Assembly: GCA_029936155.1 (NCBI GenBank)
Contig: JAPYUK010000019.1
Coordinates: forward strand, 1-34,325
Direction of reading: 5' to 3'
Length of the DNA stretch: 34,325 bases
From: Dehalococcoidia bacterium
GTDB lineage: Bacteria > Chloroflexota > Dehalococcoidia > Lucifugimonadales > Lucifugimonadaceae
The notes under the pieces: generated by a model
Databases searched by the model: none
The model's input: only the letters and a program-made list of their open reading frames with translations
What the model was told of the DNA's origin: nothing
Shown here: positions 1 to 8,346 of the stretch, in pieces
Layout of the letters: each line of letters starts with the position of its first letter
Numbering within the stretch: position 1 is the first letter of the stretch
Translations under genes and position numbers: made by a program

Positions 1-207
1 GGGTGCGGCTAGTCGTGCAACTTTCAATTTAAGGCAACAGCTTTCCAGAGAACTTAGTGTTTATATCAGAAGGCTGCAGCGAACTTTACACCCGCCCAAG
101 GTCGCAAACAATCGCTAATTTTCGACGTGCGCATCTGCAAACATGGACCGAGTCGGTAACCCTGCTTAGTCTCTATTAATGCCGTTAATTTCCCGGTGAT
201 TCGCTAA

Positions 208-1695
208 CTAATGAATTGCCGGTAGCGGAGCAGTGTCACCATTCTCGACCTGCCACAGATGCAGACGAGCCGCCATTCGTCGGATGCGATCCCGGTGCTC
301 AGGCTTTTCAAACAGGTTGTGAACCTCCGATGGATCCGTATTCAGGTCGTATAACTCACCCTGATCCACTGCGCACAGGTTCAACTTCCAACGATCCGCT
401 GTGATGACCGAACGCCACGGCATGGTGTTCAGGAAGTTGAGCTCGCGAAGCTTTTCGTCGCTCATCGCCCAGCTGTCGCACTCTCCGGCGAGATCCCTGT
501 CGCCAACCCCGTTGTGCTGCACAACTACGTCGTTGTCACACAGGTCGTCCGTGCCTTCAAACACGCCCATACGGCTTTCACCCTGCAAATAGTCAGGAAT
601 TTGCTGCCCCAACAAATCCAGCAAAGTCGGCACAAAATCTATCTGGCTGAAGTTGCCCGGAACACGCGTCTCTGAGTCAGTGAGCCACGGAATACGTACA
701 AACAACGGAACCTGCGCCGCCTCTTCGTAAGGTGTCCGCATCTCGATCATGCTGTGCGTTCCGATCATGTCGCCATGTTCACTCGTGAAGACGACAATCG
801 TGTTGTCTGCAACACCCGCGCCATCGATCGTTCCCAGAATCGTTCCCAGCATGTCGTCGACCAACTTCACGTTCCCAAAGTAGTTGGCTCGAAGCTGACG
901 CATCCCTACTTCTGTCGCAGTCGAAATACCATCGCGAACGCAGTCTCTAAATAGCTCAGCGCGAGTCCGGTTGAACAGCGTGCTCTCGACCGGTGACTTC
1001 ATGAACGTATCGTCGACCGGCAAGGTAGCAGCGTCATACATATTGTCGAACGGACCTGCAAACGGCGGGTGAGGCTCGATGGTGCTCACGTACAACACGA
1101 ACGGATTCTCACTGTTGTTCGAGATGAAATCGGCTGCACTATCGGCAAGGAACGACGCCATCTGTTTTTCTGGCGGCAGATTCGACCGCTGCATCATCGA
1201 GAATGTCTTGCCGCCCGGATGATCCTGCTCAGGCTCATAGCCGTCCTCAATGAGGCTTTCGTGATAGCTGGAGAATTTTTTCTGATCGTCCTCATTCGTG
1301 TACTCGGGCCACCAGTAGTCGTTGGCACTAACCCACTCGTCGAAGCCGCGCTGCTTGATGATCTCGTCGCCCAGATGCCACTTGCCTATATATCCGGTCT
1401 TGTAGTCGTCCGAAACCATCTCTGCGACTGACTTAATTTCGGTCGGCATTACGAGCCGATTTCGAGGCATCCCGGCAGCCGGAGGATAGAGCCCGGTGAT
1501 AATCGAAGCCCGCGCCGGAGCACACACAGGTTGCGTCACATAACAATGCTCGAACACAAAACTCTCCGAAGCCAGCCGATCCATGTTCGGCGATTGAATC
1601 CAATCGTTGCCGTAGGCCCTAGACGTGTCTTGCCTCAACCGATCAGGAAGAATGAAAACAAGATTTGGTTTCGCAGGTACGTCAGATACGGTCAA
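208..1695 (-). CDS. Cys-type sulfatase (arylsulfatase/choline-sulfatase-like)
   Basis: This 495-residue protein is of typical length for the sulfatase (alkaline phosphatase superfamily) family, which hydrolyses sulfate esters. The FGly-forming motif CAPAR places the catalytic Cys at residue 58. The N-terminal metal ligands are the Asp pair D18 and D23 in PDRLRQD. GKWHLGD supplies K105 and H107. A C-terminal metal motif, SEHGD, lies near residue 305, with Glu where Asp is more usual. No signal peptide is visible, so a cytoplasmic enzyme acting on imported substrate is likely. A Cys-type enzyme needs a formylglycine-generating enzyme, which is not in this window. The start is TTG, supported by a GAGGGAG Shine-Dalgarno about 7 bases upstream. 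It resembles the second sulfatase at 6654-8129 throughout. The substrate cannot be told from sequence. Confidence 0.93.
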   Translation of the reverse strand: MTVSDVPAKPNLVFILPDRLRQDTSRAYGNDWIQSPNMDRLASESFVFEHCYVTQPVCAPARASIITGLYPPAAGMPRNRLVMPTEIKSVAEMVSDDYKTGYIGKWHLGDEIIKQRGFDEWVSANDYWWPEYTNEDDQKKFSSYHESLIEDGYEPEQDHPGGKTFSMMQRSNLPPEKQMASFLADSAADFISNNSENPFVLYVSTIEPHPPFAGPFDNMYDAATLPVDDTFMKSPVESTLFNRTRAELFRDCVRDGISTATEVGMRQLRANYFGNVKLVDDMLGTILGTIDGAGVADNTIVVFTSEHGDMIGTHSMIEMRTPYEEAAQVPLFVRIPWLTDSETRVPGNFSQIDFVPTLLDLLGQQIPDYLQGESRMGVFEGTDDLCDNDVVVQHNGVGDRDLAGECDSWAMSDEKLRELNFLNTMPWRSVITADRWKLNLCAVDQGELYDLNTDPSEVHNLFEKPEHRDRIRRMAARLHLWQVENGDTAPLPAIH

Positions 1696-1762
1696 GATGA
1701 TTCTCCCTCGTTGCTCTCGAAATTACGGGGCGATTATAAAGGCGAAACTGAGCGATTTATTG

Positions 1763-2578
1763 TTAGCCAGCTACCTTGCTCACCGATACCGGCTCATTGA
1801 ACTCGCGAATTATAATTTCACCGATTGATTCCAGCACGATCGACGTGTCGATTAGTTCAGACTGACACGCCGTTGAAACCAGAATCTCCTCCGGTTCGGC
1901 AAGATCACACAGCCGTGATGCAAGGTTGACGATCGATCCAAACAGATCACCGCCCTCTTCAAGCGGTTCGCCCGATGTCATTCCGATTCGAATGCTCAAG
2001 TACTCGTCAGTTCCCTGTACATCGATCGCAGCCACACCTTCGCGAATTTCGATAGCGGCACGCACCGCTTGATCGGCATCGTCAAATGAAGCCATGATCC
2101 CGTCGCCAGTGCGCTTTACTTCTCGGCCTGCGAGCTTCGTCAAAGAATCCCGCACCACGTTGTAGTGCTCCCGCAGCAGCTTGAACGCTCGTTCATCGCC
2201 AAGCCGACTCATCATCGACGTTATACCTCACAAGATCAGTAAACATGATGGTGCGCAGGCCTTTATCGAACATCCGGCCGTCATCTCGCTCATCCGTGGG
2301 TATGGCTGTAATACGTCCCATAACCGACACGATCTCGGTCTGATTGACCTCAACGACGTCGTTCTGAATCTGCCCATGGGCTCTATTGTGAATCGTCGAT
2401 ATCATGTCAGAACTCGGAGCTGACACGAGACAAAACGTTGTGTGTCGTCCCTCGGCAAACCAGAACGTAAGGAACTTACGCCATATTCGTCCTGGATGCT
2501 CAGATCGAGCTCGTGAGCCCTGGAGATATCGTCGTCGCCAATACCTTCAACATAGTGACGATCTAAATAAAGCGGCAA
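1763..2578 (-). pseudogene. DUF4242-class III adenylate/guanylate cyclase fusion, twice frameshifted
   Basis: Three reading-frame pieces join into one protein. The first piece starts at TTG 2578 behind a GAGGG Shine-Dalgarno (2588-2592). It begins LPLYLDRHYVEG, the usual DUF4242 opening, and runs to DEYGV. The second piece continues with FLTFWF, TTFCLVSAP and RAHGQ, the rest of DUF4242, then the cyclase start TIMFTDLV. The third piece is SRLGDERAFKLLREHY, REVKRTGDGIMASF and a C-terminal cyclase fold ending at 1763. The first shift is near 2475-2478, where adding one A would restore GVKFLT. The second is near 2228, where removing one base would restore TDLVGITSMMSRLGDER. The two shifts cancel, so the outer pieces share a frame. 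The intact gene would have made a small cytoplasmic signalling protein. Sequencing error is the alternative to decay. Confidence 0.82.
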
Positions 2579-2587
2579 TTAGTTCTT

Positions 2588-2592
2588 CCCTC
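2588..2592 (-). promoter_or_regulatory. Shine-Dalgarno for the TTG start of the DUF4242-cyclase gene
   Basis: GAGGG on the minus strand lies 9 bases upstream of the TTG at 2578. An in-frame TAA directly precedes that TTG, so the TTG is the only sensible start for the conserved DUF4242 N-terminus. Confidence 0.6.
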
Positions 2593-2727
2593 ATCTGGCA
2601 CTTGATCTAGGCATAGGAAATTCCCAATAATTCGGAGAAATATAGATGAGCAACCATACCCACTCGCACCATATCCACTGATACATTTTCGCCCACACCA
2701 AAATGCCTTAAGAGGATGTTTCGAAAA

Positions 2728-4221
2728 ATGCGAATTCTGATCGGTGGCTGTCAGCAAGAGATATCGACCTTCAACCCCATCCCATGTGAGTATGAATTCT
2801 TCGACTACCTTCGGGGCGACGAAATTAGAGCGACGCACGATGGAGCCGACTCGCAAATCGGCGGAGCGATGGCGGAGCTTGAAGCCGCGTTCGGCGACGA
2901 CCTCGAACTGGTGTTCACGTTCGATGCCGAAGGTACGGCGGCTGGACCTCTACTCCACAGCGCGTTCCTCCGTATCGCCGACGAATTTCTCGACTCTCTA
3001 AAGCCGCACGCCGGCAAAATCCACGGGGCCTATTTTTCGCTACACGGTGCCATGGGAACGACTGAACTGTTGGACCCCGAGGGCTACCTCCTCGAAGAAG
3101 CGCGCAAGATCCTCGGCGACGAGATTCCAATCGTCATCACTATGGACCTCCATGGCATCCTGACCGCCAAGATGCTAGAGAACATTAACGGCCTCGCATC
3201 GTTCCACACCTACCCGCACATCGACTTCGCCGATACTGGTAGACGTGCAGCCAGGTTCCTCACAAGAATCCTCAAAGATGGTGTGAAGCCAATCGGAGCC
3301 AGAGTGCGGGTTCCGGCCATCGTGCGAGGCAATGAACTCATCACCGAGAAAGGGGCTTTCGGCGCACAGATTCGCCACGCCAAGAAACTGCATGATAATC
3401 CCGATGTTCTTTCGGCAGGATTCTTTATATGCAACCCGTTCACCGACGCCCCAGAACTCAGTAGCCAGGCGTACGTTTTCACCGATGGCAACCAGCAGCT
3501 CGCCGAAGAGAACGCGTTTAAGATGGCGAATGATTTTTGGCCGAACCGACACATCATGCAGGGTCAGTTCATATCGCTCGAAGCTGCCGTGTCGAAGGGC
3601 GCAGCAATGGGCGGGTCGATCGCATTTACCGACGCTGCCGATGCTCCAAGCTCCGGATCGTCCGGTGACAGTAACGCAATAATTTCCGAGATGATCCGGG
3701 TCGATTACCCGCACTCGATCCTTGCTCCAATTGCCGATCCTGCCGCTGCTGCGAAGGCTCACGAACTCGGCGTGGGTGCAACTTTCAAGATGGGTGTTGG
3801 CGGAGCGCACGATCCTCAATTCGAACCGCTCGTACTTGACTGGATGGTCGAATCTCTCACCGACGGGACTTTTAAATGCGAAACGTGGAAATACGAGCCG
3901 AAAATTGGCCCTACAGCGGTACTGAAATCCGGGAACCTGACACTGGTAGTGACGACAGAGACCGTGATGCTCGTCGATAGAGCATTGTTCTTCAAAGTCG
4001 GTCTCGACCCTAAACATTTTCACTCAACAGTGGTGAAATCGCCCCACTGCGAACCAGCTTTTTTTGACGACTGGGTGGAAGCGAACTTCAACGTCGATGC
4101 ACCCGGTGCCACCAGCGCAAATCTGAAATCACTCGGCCACACAATCTGCCCCCGCCCAATCTACCCCCTCGAGCAGGACACCGAGTTCCACCCGAGCGCT
4201 GAGGTGTTCTCAAGGGTTTAA
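2728..4221 (+). CDS. M81 family metallopeptidase (MlrC-like)
   Basis: The protein has 497 residues from the ATG at 2728. An in-frame ATG at 2716 would add four residues but sits directly on the AAGAGG Shine-Dalgarno (2710-2715), so the later ATG fits better. The family includes microcystinase MlrC, a zinc enzyme that cuts small or cyclic peptides. Family hallmarks seen are the opening MRILIGGCQQE, EISTFNP, the metal-binding stretch TMDLHG, and SFHTYPHIDFADTGR. The DUF1485/MlrC C-terminal region follows, with SSGSSGDS and VGGAHDPQF. No signal peptide is seen. Most homologues are of unknown substrate and occur widely in bacteria that do not degrade microcystin, so a general amidohydrolase or peptidase role is safer than MlrC itself. 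It is divergent from the cyclase remnant and convergent with the alcohol dehydrogenase. Confidence 0.9.
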   Translation: MRILIGGCQQEISTFNPIPCEYEFFDYLRGDEIRATHDGADSQIGGAMAELEAAFGDDLELVFTFDAEGTAAGPLLHSAFLRIADEFLDSLKPHAGKIHGAYFSLHGAMGTTELLDPEGYLLEEARKILGDEIPIVITMDLHGILTAKMLENINGLASFHTYPHIDFADTGRRAARFLTRILKDGVKPIGARVRVPAIVRGNELITEKGAFGAQIRHAKKLHDNPDVLSAGFFICNPFTDAPELSSQAYVFTDGNQQLAEENAFKMANDFWPNRHIMQGQFISLEAAVSKGAAMGGSIAFTDAADAPSSGSSGDSNAIISEMIRVDYPHSILAPIADPAAAAKAHELGVGATFKMGVGGAHDPQFEPLVLDWMVESLTDGTFKCETWKYEPKIGPTAVLKSGNLTLVVTTETVMLVDRALFFKVGLDPKHFHSTVVKSPHCEPAFFDDWVEANFNVDAPGATSANLKSLGHTICPRPIYPLEQDTEFHPSAEVFSRV

Positions 4222-4313
4222 CGGTTGCCAGCGGTACTCATCCAGCACTACCAAAATGCGATCCTGATGTGCTTGAAGGACAACACGCCAGCCAACCACT
4301 TAGGCGACGCCAG

Positions 4314-5330
4314 CTACGGCACAAGCACCAGCTGAACGTGTTCATCGGGCTTCATCAAACGTTCCATCGAAACCTGCATCTCGTCCCAGCCGATAAAGCT
4401 GTCATCGGTGATCATAGACTTCTCCGAAAGCTGACCTCGCTCCATCAGGTTCAGCACCGTCTGCCAATCGTTCGGAGCCGAACCATACGACGCCTTCATC
4501 TCAACTTCACGCCCTATCCAATCAACCGTCTGCAAATCAACGTCTTCCCACGCCATCGAAATAAGCAGCAACTGACCGTTTCGTCGAACCATCTCCAGAC
4601 CTTGCTGAAAAGTCTGCTTTGCCGCAGCCGCGTCAAAAGCTATCGGTACACCAGGGCCTCCCGAAAGTTCCAACACCCGCGCCACAGCATCCTCATTCAC
4701 GGGATCGATAACCAACGTTGCGCCGAGGACTCTTGCAGCCTCCGCACGTGCCGGCGCGGGTTCAGAAACATAGACCGCCGAAGCGCCACCAGCATTGAGC
4801 ACCTGCATAGTCAACAGACCGATAGGACCAGCGCCCATTACGACCGCCGAATCACCTATCTTGAACTTGGAATTCCGAATCGCATGAACCGCGATTGAAG
4901 CTGGTTCCGCCAGAACAGCAAGCTCATCGCTCACACCATCAGGGATCATCAACGGTCGCCACTCGTCCATCGTGACGTACTCAGCAAAACCACCAATCCT
5001 CGTCGCCTCAACACCGACAGTTCGGGCGCTATACCGCTCACCCGCAGAGACTGTGCCCTGCATACCGACAGGCGGAGTTCCACCACCACCAACTATCCGG
5101 TCGCCTTCTTTCAACCGTGTGACATCCTGACCCGTCTGAACAACCTCACCGATGTATTCGTGTCCCAGCACCGACCCTGAATTCGCCATTCCGTACTGGA
5201 ATCGATGAACATCCGAACCGCAGATCGCCGAGTATCTGATTTTGATCAGTACCTGATTTGGACCCGGCTCCGGGGTCGGAATATCCTCAATCGCGAACTG
5301 CTGAGTTCCGCGCATTACGGCAGCTTTCAT
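4314..5330 (-). CDS. Zinc-dependent medium-chain alcohol/polyol dehydrogenase
   Basis: The protein has 338 residues from ATG 5330 (MKAAVMRG). The frame stays open further upstream, but no family residues lie there. It belongs to the MDR superfamily, which oxidises alcohols or polyols with NAD(P). The catalytic-zinc ligands are C37 in CGSDVH, H57 and E58 in GHEYIG, and E142 in AEPAS. The nucleotide-binding motif GAGPIG spans residues 166-171. The lobe that carries four structural-zinc cysteines in many relatives lacks them here (GGTPPVGMQG), as in sorbitol or threonine dehydrogenase-like forms without structural zinc. The gene is divergent from the SDR at 5518, about 190 bases apart. Together with the SDR it could handle sugar or polyol oxidation; the substrate is unknown. 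Confidence 0.92.
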   Translation of the reverse strand: MKAAVMRGTQQFAIEDIPTPEPGPNQVLIKIRYSAICGSDVHRFQYGMANSGSVLGHEYIGEVVQTGQDVTRLKEGDRIVGGGGTPPVGMQGTVSAGERYSARTVGVEATRIGGFAEYVTMDEWRPLMIPDGVSDELAVLAEPASIAVHAIRNSKFKIGDSAVVMGAGPIGLLTMQVLNAGGASAVYVSEPAPARAEAARVLGATLVIDPVNEDAVARVLELSGGPGVPIAFDAAAAKQTFQQGLEMVRRNGQLLLISMAWEDVDLQTVDWIGREVEMKASYGSAPNDWQTVLNLMERGQLSEKSMITDDSFIGWDEMQVSMERLMKPDEHVQLVLVP

Positions 5331-5505
5331 AGTTTCGAAGTTCTTTCTTGTGTACCGTGTGATTTGTGGGCGACTATAATCTCGCCCGAATCTGTCCCGC
5401 AATCCTGTCCGATCGGATTATCCTCCGCCATGTTGCGCCGGTCAAAAAGAGCCAGCAACGGCGCTGACTCACTCCGGGCAGATCTCGATCAATTGGAAAC
5501 TGGAT

Positions 5506-5511
5506 AAGAGG
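5506..5511 (+). promoter_or_regulatory. Shine-Dalgarno pointing to an ATC start of the SDR gene
   Basis: AAGAGG is followed by 6 bases and then ATC at 5518. No ATG, GTG or TTG lies at usable spacing. The first GTG (5539) sits inside the conserved first beta strand and has no Shine-Dalgarno. Confidence 0.55.
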
Positions 5512-5517
5512 TGCGAA

Positions 5518-6333
5518 ATCACTCGACTCGATAACAAAGTGGCAATCGTCACCGGAGCCGGCACGAGATCGGCAACTACAGCCGGAGTCGGGGTTGCAAC
5601 CGCTAAAAACTTCGCAGCACACGGCGCAAAAGTGCTACTCGCCGACATGAACGAAAAGGCAGCACGAACCACGGAGCAGACGATCACCGCAGCTGGTGGT
5701 GAAGCATCGATCTTCGTTGCCGATGTCGCCAATGAAACGGCCTGCAAGGCTCTAGTCGATGCCGCAGTCGAACGCTACGGCCGACTCGATATTCTGATGA
5801 ACAGCGTCGGCATCGGCGGGGCGGGTTCGCCCACAGAAGTCACTGAGGAAACATGGGATCGAGTTCTCGATGTCGACCTCAAAAGCATGGTCTTCATCTC
5901 CAAGTACGCCATCCCAGAAATGATTAAAACCGGTGGCGGCTCGATCATTAACGTGTCATCCGTCGACGGTATACGCGCTGGAATGACGAAAAATATCCCC
6001 TACAACGCGGCCAAAGGAGGGATGATCACCGTAACCAAGGCGATGGCGGTTCATCACGGTCGGGACAACATCAGGGTGAACTGCATCGCACCCGGCTTGC
6101 TCTACACTTCAATGACCGAAGCGATGGACGATCGAACACGCCGGCTTCGGCGCGACATCGCCCCACTTGGCACTGAAGGCCGAGCTCAGGACATCGCAAT
6201 GGCAGCGAGTTTCCTTGCCTCAGAAGAAGCACGCTGGATCACGGGAGTGCTTCTGCCAGTGGACGCCGGACTTATGGCAGCCGGACCCCAAAGCATCGTC
6301 AACAACATCCTCGACGACTACGAGCAAAAGTAA
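5518..6333 (+). CDS. SDR family NAD(P)-dependent oxidoreductase
   Basis: This is a classical short-chain dehydrogenase of 271 residues counting from ATC 5518 (264 from GTG 5539). Residues 1-12 read ITRLDNKVAIVTG-like, matching the usual SDR start M-RLDNKVAIVTG. The cofactor loop is unusually long: TGAGTRSATTAGVG in place of the compact TGxxxGIG. The catalytic Tyr and Lys are in YNAAK (Y162, K166), with Ser in NVSSVDG. NSVG replaces the usual NNAG. The C-terminal MDAGL-type motif is present as PVDAGL. The gene is divergent from the zinc dehydrogenase, and it is followed by the GNAT stub. The reaction is likely oxidation of a secondary alcohol in a small metabolite; the substrate is not predictable. 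The start codon is the only doubtful point. Confidence 0.9.
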   Translation: MTRLDNKVAIVTGAGTRSATTAGVGVATAKNFAAHGAKVLLADMNEKAARTTEQTITAAGGEASIFVADVANETACKALVDAAVERYGRLDILMNSVGIGGAGSPTEVTEETWDRVLDVDLKSMVFISKYAIPEMIKTGGGSIINVSSVDGIRAGMTKNIPYNAAKGGMITVTKAMAVHHGRDNIRVNCIAPGLLYTSMTEAMDDRTRRLRRDIAPLGTEGRAQDIAMAASFLASEEARWITGVLLPVDAGLMAAGPQSIVNNILDDYEQK

Positions 6334-6385
6334 TAAAAACTTAGAATCGATACCCACATCCGATTCCACTATGTTGAAGCACAAC

Positions 6386-6640
6386 ATGCGAGTCATCGAA
6401 TACCAAAGCGCGTCAGAGTTCCTCGCAGTGGCCAACGAGCATCTGCTCGAAAACGAAGCAGTCAACGCAATAATCCTCAACTACGCACACAACCAGATGC
6501 AGGGAATCAAATCTGCGATGACCACTACTTTCTACTGCGTAGCCGAAGGCGATAAACCGCTCCTCCCAGCAATGTTCACGGAAGGCATATGCCCGCTATT
6601 TAGCAAGGCTGATCGCATCGACAACCACAGGCAATCCACA
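6386..6640 (+). pseudogene. Truncated GNAT-like N-acetyltransferase N-terminus
   Basis: From ATG 6386 the translation opens MRVIEYQSASEFLAVANEHL and continues with LLENEAVNAIIL and YCVAEGDKPLLPAMFT. This resembles the N-terminal subdomain of GNAT acetyltransferases, where a long helix is followed by a strand reading as VAEDDG. The acetyl-CoA-binding half is absent. The frame runs on into the antisense of the sulfatase gene that ends at 6654, where the composition becomes repetitive and unlike protein. It looks like a 5' remnant cut off by deletion or rearrangement. An alternative is a chance open frame, but the hydrophobic periodicity and family-like wording argue against that. Confidence 0.42.
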
Positions 6641-6653
6641 CCAGTCCGACGTC

Positions 6654-8129
6654 TCATCGTTGTTCAAGATCTAAATCCAACTCGTCACCCGTGCTTACCT
6701 GCCACTCCAGCACCCGCTCCGTCATGGCCCTCACCCGATCCGAATGATCCGGGTGATCGAACAGGTTCACAAGCTCAAGCGGGTCGCTGTTCAAGTCATA
6801 CAGTTCGCATGTATCGGCGGGGGAGAGGTTTAGTTTCCACCGATCGCCCGAAACCATGCACCGCCACGGAATCTCCGATAATCGTTCAACTTCGGCATTC
6901 CCAAGCGGCACCGTCGCCGCTCCACCATGCCACTGCATGAACACGTCATCGACCAACTCTGCATCACCCGTGAGAACTTCCTTACGGCTCGCCCCCTGAA
7001 GATGATCCGGCACATCCTGCCCCATCAAATCAAGCAATGTCGGAACCAGATCAGTATGCCCGATGCTGCCGCCAATCCGCTGTTCTCCGTCCGAAAGCCA
7101 TGGCACGTGAACGATTAACGGCACCCGTGCCACTTCGTCGTAAAACGCCCGCTTGTTGATCATGCCTCGATCACCCAGAGAGTCGCCGTGATCGCTCGTA
7201 AATACGACGATCGTGTCGTCGGCCTGCCCCGACTCCTCAAGAGCCGCCAATATCGATTCAATCCCGCGATCAAGCACAGTAACGTTCCCGAAGTACCGAG
7301 CGCGCAACTCACGCCAGTAACTCTCCGGATCTTCCGGGCGACGTTCCTCCGCCTCAGCTATGTGATGCTCGGCACGGACACGATTGAACGCCGGGGTGTT
7401 GTCAGCTGGTTTCTTCAAGAAAAGCGGACCCATCGGCAACTCTGCTGGGTCATACATTTCATTCAGTGGGCCGTTGTACGGCGGGTGCGGCTCGAACATG
7501 TTGACGTACATCAGCCACGGCTTCCCATCTTCACCGCGATCTTCGATGAAATCGACGGTATTCCGACTCAGGAACATCGCCATCGTATCGTCCATGGGAA
7601 AGTAGCCACGCTGAGCCTGTGTGTGCGACTTGTGCCCCTCGTGATCGCCCTCAGGCTCGTGCCCCTTGCCGACGAGATAGTCGAAGTAGTCTGACTTGCG
7701 ATCCCTGTCCTTCGGGTCGACCCAGTTCGGATAATTGTTATCGTGAGCGTCTTCTGTGCTCACCCATTCGGAAAACCCATGCTGAGGCGAAAGATCATCG
7801 CCCAGATGCCACTTGCCGTACTTACCGCAAACGTAATCGTCCGACACCATTTCTGCGATCGTTTTGACGTCCGGGAATAAGTTGCTGAACGGCCTACCCG
7901 GCTGGCTGTTTCGAACTACTCCCGCCGAGTGCGGATACAGACCAGTCATCATCGTCGAACGGGCTGGTGAGCAGACCGGCTGCGTTACATACGCGTTCTC
8001 GAACACAAAACTCCGACTCGCCAGTTCGTTCAGTGCTGGAGTCTCGATCCAGTCGTTCCCGTAGGCGCCAATTGTGTCGGTCCGTTGTTGATCAGAACAA
8101 ATGAAAAGAAGATTTGGCTTCGAATGCAT
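6654..8129 (-). CDS. Cys-type sulfatase (second copy)
   Basis: This 491-residue sulfatase is clearly paralogous to the one at 208-1695, sharing wording such as AYGNDWI, FVFE-YVTQPVC and GKWHLGD. The formylglycine motif is CSPAR with Cys at residue 53. The N-terminal metal motif is SDQQRTD (D13, D18). The C-terminal metal motif is TSDHGDSLGD, the canonical form, unlike SEHGD in the other copy. EPHPPYNGP is also typical of choline-sulfatase-like and N-sulfoglucosamine-sulfohydrolase-like subfamilies. No signal peptide is present. The ATG at 8129 opens MHSKPNLLFI, and only a weak GAGAAA lies upstream. It probably removes sulfate from an imported organosulfate; the exact ester is unknown. Confidence 0.94.
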   Translation of the reverse strand: MHSKPNLLFICSDQQRTDTIGAYGNDWIETPALNELASRSFVFENAYVTQPVCSPARSTMMTGLYPHSAGVVRNSQPGRPFSNLFPDVKTIAEMVSDDYVCGKYGKWHLGDDLSPQHGFSEWVSTEDAHDNNYPNWVDPKDRDRKSDYFDYLVGKGHEPEGDHEGHKSHTQAQRGYFPMDDTMAMFLSRNTVDFIEDRGEDGKPWLMYVNMFEPHPPYNGPLNEMYDPAELPMGPLFLKKPADNTPAFNRVRAEHHIAEAEERRPEDPESYWRELRARYFGNVTVLDRGIESILAALEESGQADDTIVVFTSDHGDSLGDRGMINKRAFYDEVARVPLIVHVPWLSDGEQRIGGSIGHTDLVPTLLDLMGQDVPDHLQGASRKEVLTGDAELVDDVFMQWHGGAATVPLGNAEVERLSEIPWRCMVSGDRWKLNLSPADTCELYDLNSDPLELVNLFDHPDHSDRVRAMTERVLEWQVSTGDELDLDLEQR

Positions 8130-8266
8130 GGGAAGTTTCTCGGTGATAGAGGTTGATTCGTCGAGATTATAGGAGGCTCGCGTACCCTGCGGTAATTAAT
8201 GCAGCTGACGATCAGCCGCCACACCCAACGCTACGTTCGAATCTGGCTGAAACCAACGACGAACCT

Positions 8267-8290
8267 GTCATCCTGAGCCAGCCGAAGGAC
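8267..8290 (+). repeat. Dispersed CATCCTGAGC-type palindromic repeat, copy 1
   Basis: GTCATCCTGAGC, then CA, then GCCGAAGGAC. Related sequences occur near 10423-10445 and 14851-14871. This is a REP-like intergenic unit between the sulfatase start and the aldolase stop. Confidence 0.5.
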
Positions 8291-8346
8291 GACACGACAG
8301 CACCAATCGTCACCCCCCGGCTACGCCGTGAAGTCAAATCCCGAAC

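Noticed and set aside
3175-4023. Long open frame of 282 codons on the minus strand
   Set aside because: It lies wholly inside the M81 peptidase gene on the other strand, which has clear family motifs. The minus-strand product resembles nothing known.
6641-6940. Continuation of the plus-strand open frame after the GNAT stub
   Set aside because: It is antisense to the sulfatase gene and rich in Pro, Ser and Arg, typical of a shadow frame.
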